Notes under the pieces: generated by a model
Told to the model about the DNA's origin: nothing
Database searches by the model: none
Seen by the model: the letters and a program-made list of their open reading frames with translations, nothing else
DNA from: Lutibaculum sp963816555
Lineage (GTDB): Bacteria; Pseudomonadota; Alphaproteobacteria; Rhizobiales; Tepidamorphaceae
DNA length: 64,000 nucleotides
Assembly: GCA_963816555.1 (NCBI GenBank)
Contig: CAWFLD010000012.1
Location: 48,884-112,883 of the forward strand
Direction of reading: 5' to 3'
Position numbers and translations under genes: made by a program
Part shown: piece by piece, positions 8,401 to 17,783 of the stretch
How positions within the stretch are numbered: position 1 is the first letter of the stretch
Layout: each line of letters begins with the position of its first letter

Positions 8401-9216
8401 TTGCCGGAAGAAGTGGATCTCGACCGGGACGAGGAGCGGCAGGTCGGCAGGTACGAGAACGTCCCGTCGCACGTCATCTACGAGGCGATCCGGCGGGAGG
8501 GAGAGCACGAGCTGTCGCGTCCCTTCAACGCGCTCTGGTGGTCGGGCGTCGCGGCGGGCCTCGCGATCAGCATGTCGGTCCTGTGCAAGGGCTTCCTGGC
8601 CTCGGTCCTGCCCGACGCGGAGTGGGCCGCCGGCGTCACGAATCTCGGCTACACCGTCGGCTTCCTGGTCGTGATCCTCGGCCGGATGCAGCTCTTCACC
8701 GAGAACACGATCACGCCGATCCTGCCGCTCTTCCTCGACCCGTCGCGCACCAACTTCCTGCAGACCGCCAGGCTCTGGGGCATCGTCTTCGCGGCCAATC
8801 TCGTCGGCTGCGGGGCGGCGGCGGTCGTGCTCGCGCACGGGCACATCCTGCCGGAGGCCCGCTTCGAGGGCATCCTCGCCGTCTCCCGCCACTACGCGGA
8901 CGGCACGGCGCTCGAGCATTTCGCCTGGGCGATCCCGGCCGGCTTCATCATCGCGGCGCTGGTCTGGATCCTGCCGCGCATGGAAGGCGCCGGCGAGGTG
9001 CTGATGATCGTGATCCTGACCTACGCCATCGGGCTCGGCGGCATGTCGCACGTCGTGGCGGGCTCGACCGAGCTGTTCATCCTGGTCGCCCGCGGCGAGC
9101 TGGGCCTGGGCATGGCCCTCGTCGCCGGGGTGCTGCCGGCCCTCGCCGGCAACGTGCTCGGCGGGACGGGCATCTTCGCCGCCCTCACCTATGCGCAGGT
9201 GCGCGACGAGATCTGA
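8401..9216 (+). CDS. Formate/nitrite transporter (FNT) family channel
   Basis: A 271-residue membrane protein with a charged N-terminal tail of about 45 residues and six hydrophobic segments. FNT features include LWWSGVAAGLAISMSVLCKG, a TM2 loop RMQLFTENTITPILPLF, and AIGLGGMSHVVAGSTELFIL, resembling the YfdC branch. FNT proteins conduct small monocarboxylates or anions such as formate or nitrite through pentamers. The TTG start at 8401 is preceded by a GAGGGGG Shine-Dalgarno tract and is the only start giving the full N-terminal tail. The gene converges with the TRAP transporter operon, with 15 bases between stop codons. Confidence 0.8.
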   Translation: MPEEVDLDRDEERQVGRYENVPSHVIYEAIRREGEHELSRPFNALWWSGVAAGLAISMSVLCKGFLASVLPDAEWAAGVTNLGYTVGFLVVILGRMQLFTENTITPILPLFLDPSRTNFLQTARLWGIVFAANLVGCGAAAVVLAHGHILPEARFEGILAVSRHYADGTALEHFAWAIPAGFIIAALVWILPRMEGAGEVLMIVILTYAIGLGGMSHVVAGSTELFILVARGELGLGMALVAGVLPALAGNVLGGTGIFAALTYAQVRDEI

Positions 9217-9231
9217 CCGCGGCGGCGCCCG

Positions 9232-10524
9232 TCACCCCATGGTGCGCGGGATGAAGAGCACGAGCCACGGCAGCAGCAGGATGATCGCCAGCCGCACGAT
9301 GTCGGCGGCGATGAACGGCACGACGCCGCGGAAGATCGCCTGGACCGGCACGTCGCGCAGGACCGTGTTGAGCACGAAGACGTTGAGGCCGATCGGCGGG
9401 GTGATGAGGCTGATCTCGGTGACGACCACGACGAGGATGCCGAACCAGACGAGGTCGAAGCCGAGGCCCGCCACGATCGGATAGAAGATCGGCACGGTGA
9501 GGAGCACCATCGACAGGCTCTCGAGCACCGTGCCGAGCGCGACGTAGATGGCGAGGATCGCGGCGAGCACCACGACGGGCGGCACGTCGAGGCTGCCGAT
9601 GAAGGCGGTCAGGTCGCGCGGCAGCCCGGCGATGTTGACGAAGTTCGTGAACAGCGTCGCGCCGATCAGCAGGAAGAACATCATCGCCGTCGTCGCCGCC
9701 GTGTCGATGAGCACGGCGTAGAGGCTCCTGAAGCTCAGGGCGCGGCGCAGGAGCGCGATCACGAAGGCGCCGAACGCGCCGATGCCGGCGGCCTCGGTCG
9801 CGGTGAAGATGCCGAGATAGATGCCGCCCATCACCACGACGAACAGGGCGAGCACGCCGCCGACGCCGCGGATCGCCGCGATCCGCTCGCGCATCGGCAG
9901 CGGGTCGGCGGGCCGGCCGGCCTCGGGGTCGAAATGCAGCGTCACCCGCACCGCCGCGAGATAGAGCACGATGCCGAGAAGCCCCGGCACGATGCCCGCG
10001 AGGAACAGCTCGCCGATATTCTGCTGCGTCGTCACGCCGTAGAGGACGAGGATCACCGAGGGCGGGATCAGGATGCCGAGCGTGCCGCCGGCCGCGATGG
10101 TGCCGGCGGCCAGCGACTGCGAGTAGCCGTAGCGCCGCATCGGCGGCATCGCGACCTTGGCCATCGTCGCCGCCGTCGCCAGCGACGAGCCGCAGACGGC
10201 GGAGAAGCCGCCGCAGGCGACGATCGTCGCCATGGCGAGCCCGCCCCTGCGGTGGCCGAGCCAGGCATGGCTCGCCGCGTAGAGCTCGTCGGCGAGCCCC
10301 GCCTGCACGATGAGGTTGCCCATCAGGATGAACAGCGGGACGACCGACAATTCGTAGTTGAGGCCCGTCTGGTAGGAGATCTGCCCGAGCATGGCGAGCG
10401 CCGCCGTCGGGTTCAGCAGCAGCGCCACCCCGATCCCGCCGACGAGCAGCATGCCGACGGCGATCGGCAGCCCCGCGAGAAGCAGGACGAGCAGGACGAC
10501 GATGCCGGGCAGCCAGGCTTCCAT
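9232..10524 (-). CDS. dctM: TRAP transporter large permease (DctM)
   Basis: A 430-residue, highly hydrophobic permease with a DctM-like architecture. It starts WLPGIVVLLVLLLAGLPIAVG, includes the conserved GGFSAVCGSSLATAATMA and IPPSVILVLYG segments, and has EISLITPPIGLNVFVLN near the C terminus. It forms the membrane translocation unit of a tripartite ATP-independent periplasmic transporter driven by an ion gradient. It is the last gene of the dctP-dctQ-dctM operon, 102 bases after dctQ. Confidence 0.9.
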   Translation of the reverse strand: MEAWLPGIVVLLVLLLAGLPIAVGMLLVGGIGVALLLNPTAALAMLGQISYQTGLNYELSVVPLFILMGNLIVQAGLADELYAASHAWLGHRRGGLAMATIVACGGFSAVCGSSLATAATMAKVAMPPMRRYGYSQSLAAGTIAAGGTLGILIPPSVILVLYGVTTQQNIGELFLAGIVPGLLGIVLYLAAVRVTLHFDPEAGRPADPLPMRERIAAIRGVGGVLALFVVVMGGIYLGIFTATEAAGIGAFGAFVIALLRRALSFRSLYAVLIDTAATTAMMFFLLIGATLFTNFVNIAGLPRDLTAFIGSLDVPPVVVLAAILAIYVALGTVLESLSMVLLTVPIFYPIVAGLGFDLVWFGILVVVVTEISLITPPIGLNVFVLNTVLRDVPVQAIFRGVVPFIAADIVRLAIILLLPWLVLFIPRTMG

Positions 10525-10626
10525 GGCGCGCGCCTCAGATGCCGCGCGACCGGGAACGGGCGGCGGTGTCGTGCGCCCGCCTCCCGCCGCTCCGGGAAAG
10601 GCGGGGACGCCTCTCGCGGTGGACGC

Positions 10627-11157
10627 TCACCCGGTCATCCCGCTCTTCATCGCCTGCGCCCCGCCGCGGCCGATCGCGTGCGCGACGGCGAGGAACACGA
10701 GGATCAGGGCCGACAGGCCCGCGAGGCCGGTCATGCACCAGGCGAGCGGGGCCATCGGGATCCTGAGGAGCGAGGTCGTGTCGCCGTAGGAGGCGAGCCG
10801 GCCGGCCTGTACGGAGAGCTGCCAGGCGATGAAGCCGAACACGACGGCGCTCAGCGCGCTGGTGAGGGCGGCGTGCAGCTCGGCGGCGCGCCCCTTCAGG
10901 CGGCCCGACAGGAGCGTCACCGAGACGTGCTGCTCGCGCAGCGTGACGAGCGGCAGGCCGGCGAAGACCGTGGCGGCCAGGAGCAGCTGCGTCAGCTCGA
11001 ACGCGCCCGGCAGCGGCGCCGTGAACAGGTAGCGGCCGGCGACGTCGACCGTCGTGATCAGCATCATGGCGAGCAGGAAGACCGCGGCGGCGAGCCCGAG
11101 GAGCAGCGCCACCGCGCGGGCCAGCCGGCCGCCGGGGCCGGACGGGGCCGATGCCAC
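10627..11157 (-). CDS. dctQ: TRAP transporter small permease (DctQ)
   Basis: A 176-residue protein with four hydrophobic helices (ALLLGLAAAVFLLAMMLITT, then GAFELTQLLLAATVFAGLPL, ALTSALSAVVFGFIAWQLSV, and CMTGLAGLSALILVFLAVAH). It matches the DctQ subunit that pairs with DctM. The gene starts 3 bases after the dctP stop codon, indicating one transcript and probable translational coupling. Confidence 0.85.
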   Translation of the reverse strand: MASAPSGPGGRLARAVALLLGLAAAVFLLAMMLITTVDVAGRYLFTAPLPGAFELTQLLLAATVFAGLPLVTLREQHVSVTLLSGRLKGRAAELHAALTSALSAVVFGFIAWQLSVQAGRLASYGDTTSLLRIPMAPLAWCMTGLAGLSALILVFLAVAHAIGRGGAQAMKSGMTG

Positions 11158-11160
11158 GGA

Positions 11161-12180
11161 TCAGCCGCCGTAGGAGTCGACTTCGCTGCGCAGCATCTTC
11201 AGGGCCGCCTCGCCGTCGACGCCCTTGTCCGACATCTGCTTCAGGATGCGGTCGACGAGCGGCTGCAGCTTCTCCTTCACCTTGGCGAGCTGCGCGTCGT
11301 CGAGGGTCACGAACGCGATGCCTTCCGACTTCATCTTCTCGAGGCCGGCGGCGTCCGCCTTGTCCCAGGCGGCGCCGGCGCGCTTGGCGAAGGTCTCGCC
11401 CGACACGCTCATGATCGCCTTCTGGTCCTCCTCCGACAGGCTGTCGAAGGTGGCCTGGTTCATGATGAAGAAGAAGCTGGTGTTGTAGAGCCCCTTCGGC
11501 ACGACGGTGCCGTGCTCGACGATGCCGTCGAGGCGGAAGAACGGCACGCTCTCATAGGGAAACAGGATGCCGTCCGCGATGCCCGAGGACAGGATCTCGT
11601 AGGTCTTGCTCGACGGCTCGAGCAGCGGCACCGCGCCCAGCGTCTTGGCGATGTCGTTGACGACGCCGCCGCCGGTGCGCAGCTTCAGGCCCTGCAGGTC
11701 GTCGACCGAGGTGACCGGCGTCTTCGTCGTGAAGATCTGCCCCGGCCCGTGCGTGAAGACCGACAGCACCTTCACGCCGCGGTGCTCGCCCGCCCCGGCG
11801 AGCATCTTCTCGTAGGTGCGCCAGTAGGCGACCGACACCGCCTCGGCCGAATCGCCGAGGAAGGGCAGCTCCGCCACCTGCGTGAGCGTGAAGCGGCCGG
11901 GCGTATAGCCGTGCACGCCGAAGGCGACGTCGGCCTGGCCGGTCGCCACGATGTCGAACTGCGCCGGCGGCGGGCCGATCGGCGCGTCCATGATCTCGAC
12001 ATGGACCCGGCCGTCCGTCGCCTTCTCCACGTCCGCCGCCCACGGCTTCACCATGTCGGCGACGATCGGATGGGAGGGCGGCAGCCAGTTCGACACGCGC
12101 AGCGTCGTCTGCGCCTGCGCGGGCGCGAAAAGCCCGAAGAAACCGATCCCGGCGGCCACCACGGCGGCGAAACGCTTCAT
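11161..12180 (-). CDS. dctP: TRAP transporter substrate-binding protein (DctP family)
   Basis: A 339-residue periplasmic protein. A Sec signal peptide with the hydrophobic core AAVVAAGIGFFGLFAPAQAQ is followed by TTLRVSNWLPPSHPIVADMV, the DctP start. The conserved Arg-containing substrate region is QGLKLRTGGGVVNDIAKTLG, followed by EILSSGIADGILFPYESVPF. It delivers a ligand, usually an organic anion or sulfonate, to DctQM; the ligand cannot be deduced. First gene of the dctPQM operon. The start is fixed by the signal peptide. Confidence 0.88.
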   Translation of the reverse strand: MKRFAAVVAAGIGFFGLFAPAQAQTTLRVSNWLPPSHPIVADMVKPWAADVEKATDGRVHVEIMDAPIGPPPAQFDIVATGQADVAFGVHGYTPGRFTLTQVAELPFLGDSAEAVSVAYWRTYEKMLAGAGEHRGVKVLSVFTHGPGQIFTTKTPVTSVDDLQGLKLRTGGGVVNDIAKTLGAVPLLEPSSKTYEILSSGIADGILFPYESVPFFRLDGIVEHGTVVPKGLYNTSFFFIMNQATFDSLSEEDQKAIMSVSGETFAKRAGAAWDKADAAGLEKMKSEGIAFVTLDDAQLAKVKEKLQPLVDRILKQMSDKGVDGEAALKMLRSEVDSYGG

Positions 12181-12204
12181 ACCTCATCCCCTGCAGCGGA
12201 AAGG

Positions 12205-12223
12205 GCCGCCCGCTTCGGGCGGC
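12205..12223 (-). terminator. Hairpin after glgP
   Basis: GCCGCCCG (12205-12212) and CGGGCGGC (12216-12223) with a 3-base loop, between the glgP stop and the dctP start. On the minus strand it is followed by CCCTTTCC, a weak T tract, so it could end glgP transcription. Confidence 0.45.
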
Positions 12224-12283
12224 GACGCTTCGTTCCTTGGTAGCCGTCGCGGCCCGGTTCGCGCAAGCCGGATCGGCGGCGCC

Positions 12284-14021
12284 TCAGCGGAGATAGGCCT
12301 CGGCACCGTAGCGGCGCATCATGCGCTGCGTGTTGAAGGTCGAGCCGATGCGGGCGATCGCCTGCTTCATCATCCAGATCCACTTCTCGCGGTCCTGGTG
12401 GTAGAGCGGCAGCACGACGTTCTCGAGCTTGTCGTAGAGGTTGTCGCCGTCGGCGTCGGACGGCTCGCCGTTGCCGATCGACCAGCCGGTGACGCCCTCG
12501 ACCCAGCCCTCGACCCACCAGCCGTCGAGCGTGGAGAAGTTCAGCGCGCCGTTCAGCGCCGCCTTCATGCCCGACGTGCCCGACGCCTCGAGCGGCGGCT
12601 GCGGCGTGTTGAGCCAGACGTCGACGCCCGAGATGATGTGGTGCGCGGTGGCCAGGCCGTAGTTCGGCATGTAGGCGATCTTCAGCCTGTCCTTCAGGTC
12701 GCCGCTCGCCATCAGGATGTCGTGGATCGCGCCCTTGCCGGTGCCGTCGCGGGGATGCGCCTTGCCGGAGACGACGATCTGGAACGGCGTCTTCTCGGCG
12801 ATCTGCTGCAGGCGGGCGTGGTCGCGGAACAGGAGGCCCGGCCGCTTGTAGCCCGTCATGCGCCTGGCATAGCCGATGATCGGCAGCTCCGGGTCGAGCT
12901 CGGCGCCGACCTCCTCCTTCAGGAGGTCGCAGAGCTCGGCCTTGGCCGCCATGTGGGCCTGCCAGATCTCCTCGTCGCTCAGCGTGTCGACGTGATTGAG
13001 CGACCTCCGGCTCCGTGTGCCAGACGGGAAAGCGCTCGTCGAACAGGCTCGCGAAGGCCGGGTGGGCCCACCGGCCGGGATGGATCCCGTTGGTGATCGA
13101 GCGCACCTCGTAGCCCGGGAACATGTGCCGCGTCGTGTTGGCGTGGCTGCGCGCGACGCCGTTGACGTAGCTCGACAGGTTGAGGGCGAGCCGCGTCATG
13201 TTCAGGCAGTCCTCGCCGCCGAGATGCTGCAGGTCGCCGTTGTGCAGGAGCTCGCCGGCGACCCGGCCCACGAGGTCGTACGGGAACTTGTCGTGGCCCG
13301 CCTCGACCGGCGTGTGGGTGGTGAACACGCACATGTCGCGCACGCGGCCGTAGTCGTACTCGGAGTACATCGGCAGCGAGCGGCCGCGCTCGCGCCGGAA
13401 GCGCGACAGGAGCTCGACCGTGAGCAGCGCCGCGTGGCCCTCGTTCATGTGGTAGGTCGTGATGTCGAAGCCGAGCGCCCGCAGGATGCGGCAGCCGCCG
13501 ATGCCGAGCACGATCTCCTGCTTCAGCCGGTAGACCTCGTCACCGCCATACAGGTGGTCGGTGATGTTGCGGTCCCGCTCGTCGTTCTGTTCGAGGTCGG
13601 TATCGAGCAGCAGCACCGGCACCTGGCCGCCGGTCGGCGACTTCAGCGTGTAGAGCCACGGCCGGATCCAGACCTGTCGGCCCTCGATCGTCACGGCGAC
13701 GATGGCGCCGAGCGCCACGGCATGCTCGGACGGCTCCCACGGATCGGGCTCCTCCTGCTGCCGGCCGAGCTGGTCGATCGTCTGGCGGAAATAGCCCTTC
13801 CGCGTGACGGGCGTGACGAACACCATCGGCAGGTTGAGGTCGGCCGCCGCGAGCGCGGTGTCGCCCGCGAGCACGCCGAGCCCTCCGGAATAGGTATGGA
13901 TCGCCGGCTCGAGCGCGATCTCCATGGAGAGGTAGGCGACGCGGCCGCGAGCCGCGAACGGCTCGATCAGCGACATCGGAGCCGTCGCGACGGCAACCGC
14001 GTCCTTCCGGGTCTGCAGCAT
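12284..14021 (-). CDS. glgP: Alpha-glucan phosphorylase (frameshifted in this sequence)
   Basis: The product, rebuilt across one frameshift near 13,001, is about 578 residues. The first part starts at 14021 and contains RVAYLSMEIALEPAIHTYSG, FDITTYHMNEGHAALLTVEL and VRSITNGIHPGRWAHPAF. The second contains GYARRMTGYKRPGLLFRDH and the PLP-site region EASGTSGMKAALNGALNFST. This is a short, MalP-type alpha-glucan phosphorylase releasing glucose 1-phosphate from glycogen or maltodextrin. Removing one G from GTCGCTCAAT on the coding strand restores EVLNHVDTLSDEEIW, so an extra base is the simplest explanation. The neighbouring pfkB gene, 79 bases upstream, suggests a glycogen-to-glycolysis unit. 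Confidence 0.85.
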
Positions 14022-14100
14022 ATTCCACTCCCTTTGCCGCTCCTACGCATCCGTGTCCGGAGCGGACCACGCATGCTGGCGCGCCTGTGGTAGGCAATGC

Positions 14101-15039
14101 TCAAGGCAGCGACTCGATGACGACCGCCTGTCGCAGGCGCTCGATATCCACCCGTTCGGCAAGCTCGCTGCCCGGTGTGACGACCGCTGCGGTGCCCGCC
14201 GCGACGGCCCAGGCGAAGCATTCTTCCCAGCGCTCGCCCCGGTCGAGCGCCCAGATGAAGCCGGCCAGGAAGCTGTCGCCGGACCCCACCGCGCTCACGA
14301 CCTCGACGTCGATCGGCGGCGCCCGCCAGCTTCCCTCGGCCGTCACCAAGAGAGCCCCATGGCGTCCCAAGGTCAATGCCACGGCCTGCGCCCGTCCCGT
14401 CTCGACGAGCGCCCGGGCCGCGCCGACCTGCGCGCCGCGGTCCGGCAGGTGCCGGCCGGCGACCGCCTCGAGCTCGCGCAGGCTCGGCTTGCACAGGTAC
14501 GCGCCTTGCTGAAGCGCGGCGGCGAGCGCGTCGCCCGACGTGTCGACGACGAGCCGCGCGCCCATCTGCCTGGCGATCTGCGCCACCTCGCCGTGGAACG
14601 ACGGGGGGCAGCCGGGGGGCAGGCTGCCGCTCGCCACGAGATAGTGCGGCGGTGCGCAGCAGCGCAGGCGCGACAGGCAGGCGGCGAGCTCGGCCTCGGA
14701 CAGGACGGGGCCCGGCAGGACGAAGCGGAACTGCTCGCCGGTGTGCGCGTCGTTCGCCGTGAAGTTCTCCCGCGTCTCGCCGGCGATCTCGACGGGGATC
14801 TCGTCGATCCCCTCCTTGCGGACGAGGTCGACGAGCAGCCGGCCGAGCGCGCCGCCGGCCGGGAAGATCGCGCGGCAGTCGGCGCCGAGGCGGGTCAGCA
14901 CGCGGGCGACGTTGACGCCGCCGCCGCCCGCCTCGCGACGCACGGCCTCGCAGCGGATCTTGTGCGTCGGCAGGATGCCCTCGGCGTCGACCGAGAGGTC
15001 GACGGCCGGGTTCATCGTCAGGGTCAGGATGTCGGGCAT
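14101..15039 (-). CDS. pfkB: PfkB family sugar-phosphate kinase
   Basis: A 312-residue ribokinase-family enzyme of the 1-/6-phosphofructokinase type. It starts ILTLTMNPAVDLSVDAEG, has EAGGGGVNVARVLTRLGAD near residue 36, SGSLPPGCPPSFHGE, and the C-terminal catalytic motif AVGSGDSFLAGFIWALDRG with the catalytic aspartate in GSGDS. It probably phosphorylates fructose 6-phosphate or a related hexose phosphate with ATP. It precedes glgP on the same strand, so both may act in storage-glucan use. Substrate distinction from 1-phosphofructokinase or tagatose-6-phosphate kinase is not possible here. Confidence 0.85.
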   Translation of the reverse strand: MPDILTLTMNPAVDLSVDAEGILPTHKIRCEAVRREAGGGGVNVARVLTRLGADCRAIFPAGGALGRLLVDLVRKEGIDEIPVEIAGETRENFTANDAHTGEQFRFVLPGPVLSEAELAACLSRLRCCAPPHYLVASGSLPPGCPPSFHGEVAQIARQMGARLVVDTSGDALAAALQQGAYLCKPSLRELEAVAGRHLPDRGAQVGAARALVETGRAQAVALTLGRHGALLVTAEGSWRAPPIDVEVVSAVGSGDSFLAGFIWALDRGERWEECFAWAVAAGTAAVVTPGSELAERVDIERLRQAVVIESLP

Positions 15040-15079
15040 TCGGCCTCCGCCCGGACGGGTGCGGCGCGAGCCGGCCGGC

Positions 15080-15337
15080 TCAGCGGACTTCCTTCTCCGC
15101 CGCCGGAAGCTCGGCCTGCACGCGCTGCAGGAAGTCGTCCCAGCTCAGCTTGGAGAACTCGAGGAGCATCACGAGGCCGCCGCCGCTCAGCGGCTCGGAG
15201 CCCAGCTCGATGCGCGTCAGCTCCAGCTCCGGCACGTCGAGCGCCTGGGCCAGCACGTCGCGGGGGATGTGCCCCTCGTCGTGCAGGCGGCGCAGGGCGT
15301 GGGCGATGGCGACGTCGTAGACGGCTTTCTTGCGCAT
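15080..15337 (-). CDS. Small putative helix-turn-helix protein
   Basis: An 85-residue protein starting MRKKAVYDVAIAHALRRLHD, continuing IPRDVLAQALDVPELELTRI and ending in an acidic helix LSWDDFLQRVQAELPAAEKE. The middle segment resembles an XRE-like helix-turn-helix in hydrophobic pattern but is weak. Start at 15337. It lies 40 bases upstream of pfkB in the same direction and could be a regulator of it; that is inference from position. I do not recognise a named family. Confidence 0.55.
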   Translation of the reverse strand: MRKKAVYDVAIAHALRRLHDEGHIPRDVLAQALDVPELELTRIELGSEPLSGGGLVMLLEFSKLSWDDFLQRVQAELPAAEKEVR

Positions 15338-15509
15338 GGGCGGCCTCTCATGACACCGGTCGCGCCGGTGCTTAAGCGTTGACTGGCCACTTCTTAGCGG
15401 GCAAGTCGCAGCAGTGGCAACGGCGGCCGACAGCTTATCCGCGCCGCGAGCGACGATTTTCCGACGCCGGCGGCGCCGGCTGCATGCCAACCAACGAGGG
15501 AGAGAGCCG

Positions 15510-16286
15510 ATGGATCTGGGAATCTCGGGGCGCAAGGCGCTGGTGTGCGCGGCGAGCAAGGGGCTCGGCAAGGGCTGCGCGGTGGCGCTGGCCAGGGAGG
15601 GCGTGCACGTGACGATCCTCGCGCGCGGCGAGGAGGCGCTCGAGGCGACGGCGCAGGAGATCCGCGACGCGGGCGGCGAGGTCACGGCGGTGGTCGCCGA
15701 CATCAAGACGCCCGAAGGCCGCGCCAGGGCGCTCGAGGCCTGCCCCTCCCCCGACATCCTGGTCAACAACGCCGGCGGCCCGCCCCCCGGCAAGTTCCGC
15801 GACTGGACGCGCGAGGACTGGCTCGAGGCGGTCGACGGCAACATGATCACCCCGATCGAGATGATCCGGGCCACCGTCGACGGCATGATCGAGCGGCGGT
15901 TCGGCCGCATCGTCAACATCACGTCGAGCGCCGTGAAGGCGCCGATCCCCGTGCTCGGCCTGTCGAACGGCGCGCGCTCCGGCCTGACCGGCTTCGTCTC
16001 CGGCCTCGCCCGCGAGGTCGCGCCGCACGGCGTGACGATCAACAACCTGCTGCCCGGCGTCTTCGACACCGACCGCATCCGCACCGTCTCGCAGGCCGAG
16101 GCGGAGCGCTCGGGCCGGTCGCTCGACGAGGTGCTGGCCGGCCGCGCCGGCAACGTGCCGGTCGGGCGCCTCGGCGACCCGAAGGAGTTCGGCGAGGTCT
16201 GCGCCTTCCTGTGCTCGGTGCAGGCGAGCTACTTCACCGCGCAGAACGTGCTGCTCGACGGCGGCGCCTATCCCGGCACCTTCTGA
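15510..16286 (+). CDS. Atypical short-chain dehydrogenase/reductase lacking catalytic Tyr/Lys
   Basis: A 258-residue SDR-fold protein. The dinucleotide-binding loop reads VCAASKGLGKGCAVALAREG, a variant of TGxxxGxG. NNAG is present (DILVNNAGG) and the catalytic serine region is IVNITSSAVKAP. The expected YxxxK is replaced by NGAR in LGLSNGARSGL. Family knowledge: a subgroup of beta-ketoacyl-ACP-reductase-like SDRs has this non-canonical active site. Reductase activity should therefore not be assumed. The start at 15510 is supported by GAGGGAGAGAG upstream. It is followed after 67 bases by the deacetylase gene and may be co-transcribed with it. Confidence 0.8.
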   Translation: MDLGISGRKALVCAASKGLGKGCAVALAREGVHVTILARGEEALEATAQEIRDAGGEVTAVVADIKTPEGRARALEACPSPDILVNNAGGPPPGKFRDWTREDWLEAVDGNMITPIEMIRATVDGMIERRFGRIVNITSSAVKAPIPVLGLSNGARSGLTGFVSGLAREVAPHGVTINNLLPGVFDTDRIRTVSQAEAERSGRSLDEVLAGRAGNVPVGRLGDPKEFGEVCAFLCSVQASYFTAQNVLLDGGAYPGTF

Positions 16287-16353
16287 CGCAAGCGCGGTGC
16301 CGGCGCCCGGCACCGCGTCACCCCTCCTCCAATCGACAGGGACATCGCAGGCC

Positions 16354-17463
16354 ATGAAACGGACGGGCTTCTGGTGGGACGAGCGCTGCTTCTGGCACGT
16401 CGGCGGCAACTACGCGTTTCTCGTACCGGTGGGCGGCCTCGTGCAGCCGCTGGCGGCGGGGGGACTGCCGGAGAGCCCCGAGACCAAGCGGCGCCTGAAG
16501 AACCTGATGGACGTGACGGGCCTGACGAAGGAGCTCGCGGCGGCCTCGGCGGCGCCGGCGAGCGAGGAGGAGCTGCGCCGCGTCCATCCCGAGGCCTATC
16601 TCGCCCGCTTCCGCGAGCTCAGCGATTCGGGCGGCGGCGAGCTGGGGCGGCGCACCCCGTTCGGCCCCGGCGGCTTCGAGATCGCGGCCCTGTCGGCCGG
16701 CCTCGCCACGGCCGCCCTGCGCGCGGTGCTCTCCGGCGAGCAGGACAACGCCTACGCCCTGTCGCGGCCGCCGGGCCACCACTGCCTGCCCGACTTCCCG
16801 AACGGCTTCTGCCTGCTCGGCAACATCGCGATCGCGGTCGAGGCGGCGCTGGCCGAGCGCCGGGCGGCCCGCGTGGCCGTGGTCGACTGGGACGTCCATC
16901 ACGGCAACGGCACGGAGGCGATCTTCTACGACCGCAGCGACGTGCTGACGATCTCGCTGCACCAGGAGCGCAACTACCCGCACGACACGGGCGGGGTCGA
17001 GGATCGTGGCGCCGACGAGGGCGAGGGCTTCAACGTCAACGTGCCGCTGATGCCGGGCGGCGGCCACCGCACCTATCTCGAGGCGATCGAGCGCATCGTC
17101 GTGCCGGCGCTGCGGGACTTCCAGCCGGACGCGATCGTCGTCGCCTGCGGCTACGACGCCTCGGCCGTCGACCCGCTGTCGCGCATGATGGCGGGCTCGG
17201 ACACCTTCCGGGAGATGACGGGCGCGATGATGGAGGCCGCGCAGGACCTCTGCGACGGCAGGCTCGTCGTCGTGCACGAGGGCGGCTATTCGGAGGCGCA
17301 CGTGCCGTTCTGCGGCCACGCCGTCATCCAGACGCTGGCGGACACCTCCATCGAGGCGCCCGACCCCCTGAAGCCGCGCATCGACGCCCAGCAGCCCGGC
17401 GAGCGGTTCGACCGCCTGCAGAGCGAGATGCTGGGCGAGATGGCCGAGTTCTTCGGGCTCTAG
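16354..17463 (+). CDS. Class II histone deacetylase-like / acetylpolyamine deacetylase family
   Basis: A 369-residue zinc amidohydrolase. Active-site histidines lie in RPPGHHCLPDFPNGFC; the zinc ligands lie in VVDWDVHHGNGTEAIFYD (Asp, His) and VVACGYDASAVDPLSRMM (Asp). The conserved HEGGYSEAHVPFCG is also present. The N terminus starts KRTGFWWDERCFWHVGG, typical of bacterial class II HDAC homologues. Such enzymes remove acetyl groups from polyamines or other small amides; the substrate here is unknown. The ATG at 16354 lies just before this conserved N terminus. The gene follows the atypical SDR on the same strand. Confidence 0.85.
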   Translation: MKRTGFWWDERCFWHVGGNYAFLVPVGGLVQPLAAGGLPESPETKRRLKNLMDVTGLTKELAAASAAPASEEELRRVHPEAYLARFRELSDSGGGELGRRTPFGPGGFEIAALSAGLATAALRAVLSGEQDNAYALSRPPGHHCLPDFPNGFCLLGNIAIAVEAALAERRAARVAVVDWDVHHGNGTEAIFYDRSDVLTISLHQERNYPHDTGGVEDRGADEGEGFNVNVPLMPGGGHRTYLEAIERIVVPALRDFQPDAIVVACGYDASAVDPLSRMMAGSDTFREMTGAMMEAAQDLCDGRLVVVHEGGYSEAHVPFCGHAVIQTLADTSIEAPDPLKPRIDAQQPGERFDRLQSEMLGEMAEFFGL

Positions 17464-17549
17464 TCCCCGACGGTCCGCCGGGCGTCCGCGTCACGACGCG
17501 GACGTCGTCGGGCACGAGCCGTATCTGGCGGCCACCACCCGAAGTCGAA

Positions 17550-17571
17550 CCGGCGGCGATTGCGCCGCCGG
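17550..17571. terminator. GC-rich hairpin between convergent genes
   Basis: CCGGCGGCG (17550-17558) and CGCCGCCGG (17563-17571) with a 4-base loop between the deacetylase gene and the converging small gene at 17580. There is no T tract on either side, so termination would be inefficient or Rho-assisted. Confidence 0.35.
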
Positions 17572-17579
17572 CTACGAAA

Positions 17580-17783
17580 TCAGGAGACGGACCGGCTGTC
17601 GCGCCGCATCGGCATCGGGTCGGAGAAAGCGGAGATCACGGCGCCGCCTTCCTCGTCGCTCTTGTAGAGCGAGATCAGCTTCTGGATCTGCTGGATCTTG
17701 CGGTAGAGCGGCAGTGCGGCAAGTTCGTCGCTCAGCCGGCGCTCTTCGCGCTCGAGAAAGTGGACAATATCGTCAGTCGCCAT
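17580..17783 (-). CDS. Small conserved hypothetical protein, 67 residues
   Basis: The product starts MATDDIVHFLEREERRLSDE and continues LYRKIQQIQKLISLYKSDEE. It is a charged, probably helical or coiled-coil small soluble protein. No domain recognised. A clear start and high third-position GC support coding. It lies between the deacetylase gene (convergent) and the MFS antiporter gene (same strand, 224 bases upstream). Confidence 0.6.
   Translation of the reverse strand: MATDDIVHFLEREERRLSDELAALPLYRKIQQIQKLISLYKSDEEGGAVISAFSDPMPMRRDSRSVS

Noticed and set aside
9934..12243. 769-codon open frame on the plus strand
   Set aside because: Lies across the antisense of dctM, dctQ and dctP; low-complexity Arg/Glu/His composition shows it is a shadow.
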